A stretch of 64,000 bases of DNA from Oceanimonas baumannii (GTDB lineage: Bacteria > Pseudomonadota > Gammaproteobacteria > Enterobacterales > Aeromonadaceae): positions 124,001-188,000 of the forward strand of contig NZ_NQJF01000005.1 of the NCBI RefSeq assembly GCF_002245495.1. The letters run 5' to 3'. The notes beneath the pieces are model-generated. The model saw only the letters and a list, made by a program, of their open reading frames with translations. It was not told where the DNA came from and ran no database searches. The position numbers and the translations under genes are program-made. Of this stretch, positions 63,918 to 64,000 are shown one piece after another; within the stretch, counting starts at the first letter, position 1; the number at the start of each line of letters is the position of its first letter.

Positions 63918-64000
63918 TTAGTCGTACTGATAGAAGTCGCGGGGCAGATAACCTTTGCCGTGCCAGATGGAGTGGTGCTCCATAAACTCGCGCTGGCTGG
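63918..64000 (-). CDS. dctP: TRAP transporter substrate-binding protein DctP, C-terminal end (partial)
   Basis: Only the last 26 codons are inside the window (SQREFMEHHSIWHGKGYLPRDFYQYD, written here in two parts: SQREFMEHHSIWH and GKGYLPRDFYQYD). Position before dctQ and dctM on the same strand identifies it as the periplasmic binding protein gene; the sequence seen is too short for a family call by itself. The linked bdhA and aacS suggest 3-hydroxybutyrate or acetoacetate as ligand. Confidence 0.75.
   Translation of the reverse strand, partial: SQREFMEHHSIWHGKGYLPRDFYQYD

Overview
The window looks like chromosomal DNA of a marine or halophilic gammaproteobacterium. The long GC-rich part resembles Pseudomonas, Oceanimonas or Halomonas-type choline and glycine betaine gene sets, and the left end carries an integron-type cassette array. 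No rRNA, tRNA or CRISPR was seen. The genus cannot be fixed from the sequence alone.

Region 1 (1-5870) is AT-richer and built as integron gene cassettes, all on the + strand. They encode a Rad50-like ATPase (5' end outside the window), an HNH nuclease, a membrane-anchored unknown, an Imm22-like immunity protein and a DUF4304 protein, separated by attC-like sites. No integrase gene is visible. A frameshifted IS4-family element (2598-3906) sits inside one attC, and a 296-bp remnant of the same element sits at the same distance from the core of another attC. Region 2 (6062-9023) holds single accessory genes: an AhpD-like protein, an SDR remnant, a GNAT, an alpha/beta hydrolase and GrpB.

Region 3 (9042-15074) is a mixed block: EamA exporter with divergent AraC regulator, an Ada-AlkA fusion overlapping ogt (alkylation repair), a DOPA dioxygenase-like protein, DUF4112, a ProC-like protein and YqaE.

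Region 4 (15227-33853) and region 6 (45459-55928) together give a choline to glycine betaine to sarcosine pathway with C1 disposal. BetI, BetB and BetA oxidise choline. GbcA and GbcB demethylate betaine. DgcA, DgcB, EtfA and EtfB demethylate dimethylglycine, and lie beside the dipeptidase and DUF5943 genes of the Pseudomonas-type cluster. GbdR is the likely activator and two BCCT proteins the likely importers. FdhA and the FdsGBA formate dehydrogenase remove the formaldehyde produced. A perfect BetI-type palindrome precedes the compact BCCT gene, and a near copy precedes betI. Region 5 (34197-43228) is an aspartate module: DAACS symporter with a sigma-54-type promoter, a LysR / histidine kinase / sigma-54 response regulator operon, an Asp/Glu racemase, aspartase and an HTH regulator.

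Region 7 (55963-64000) has a LysR/DoxX/LigB-dioxygenase group, a YbiI-like zinc-finger gene, and a TRAP transporter / 3-hydroxybutyrate dehydrogenase / acetoacetyl-CoA synthetase operon that reads as ketone-body uptake and activation.

Composite palindromic repeats are spread through the window (13.8, 14.0, 21.4, 23.3-23.9, 24.3-24.85, 28.5-29.5, 54.16 and 57.5-57.8 kb). The two same-orientation arrays at 23-25 kb flank a solitary GIY-YIG nuclease gene. This is the most interesting unexplained arrangement here, followed by the attC-positioned IS4-family element.
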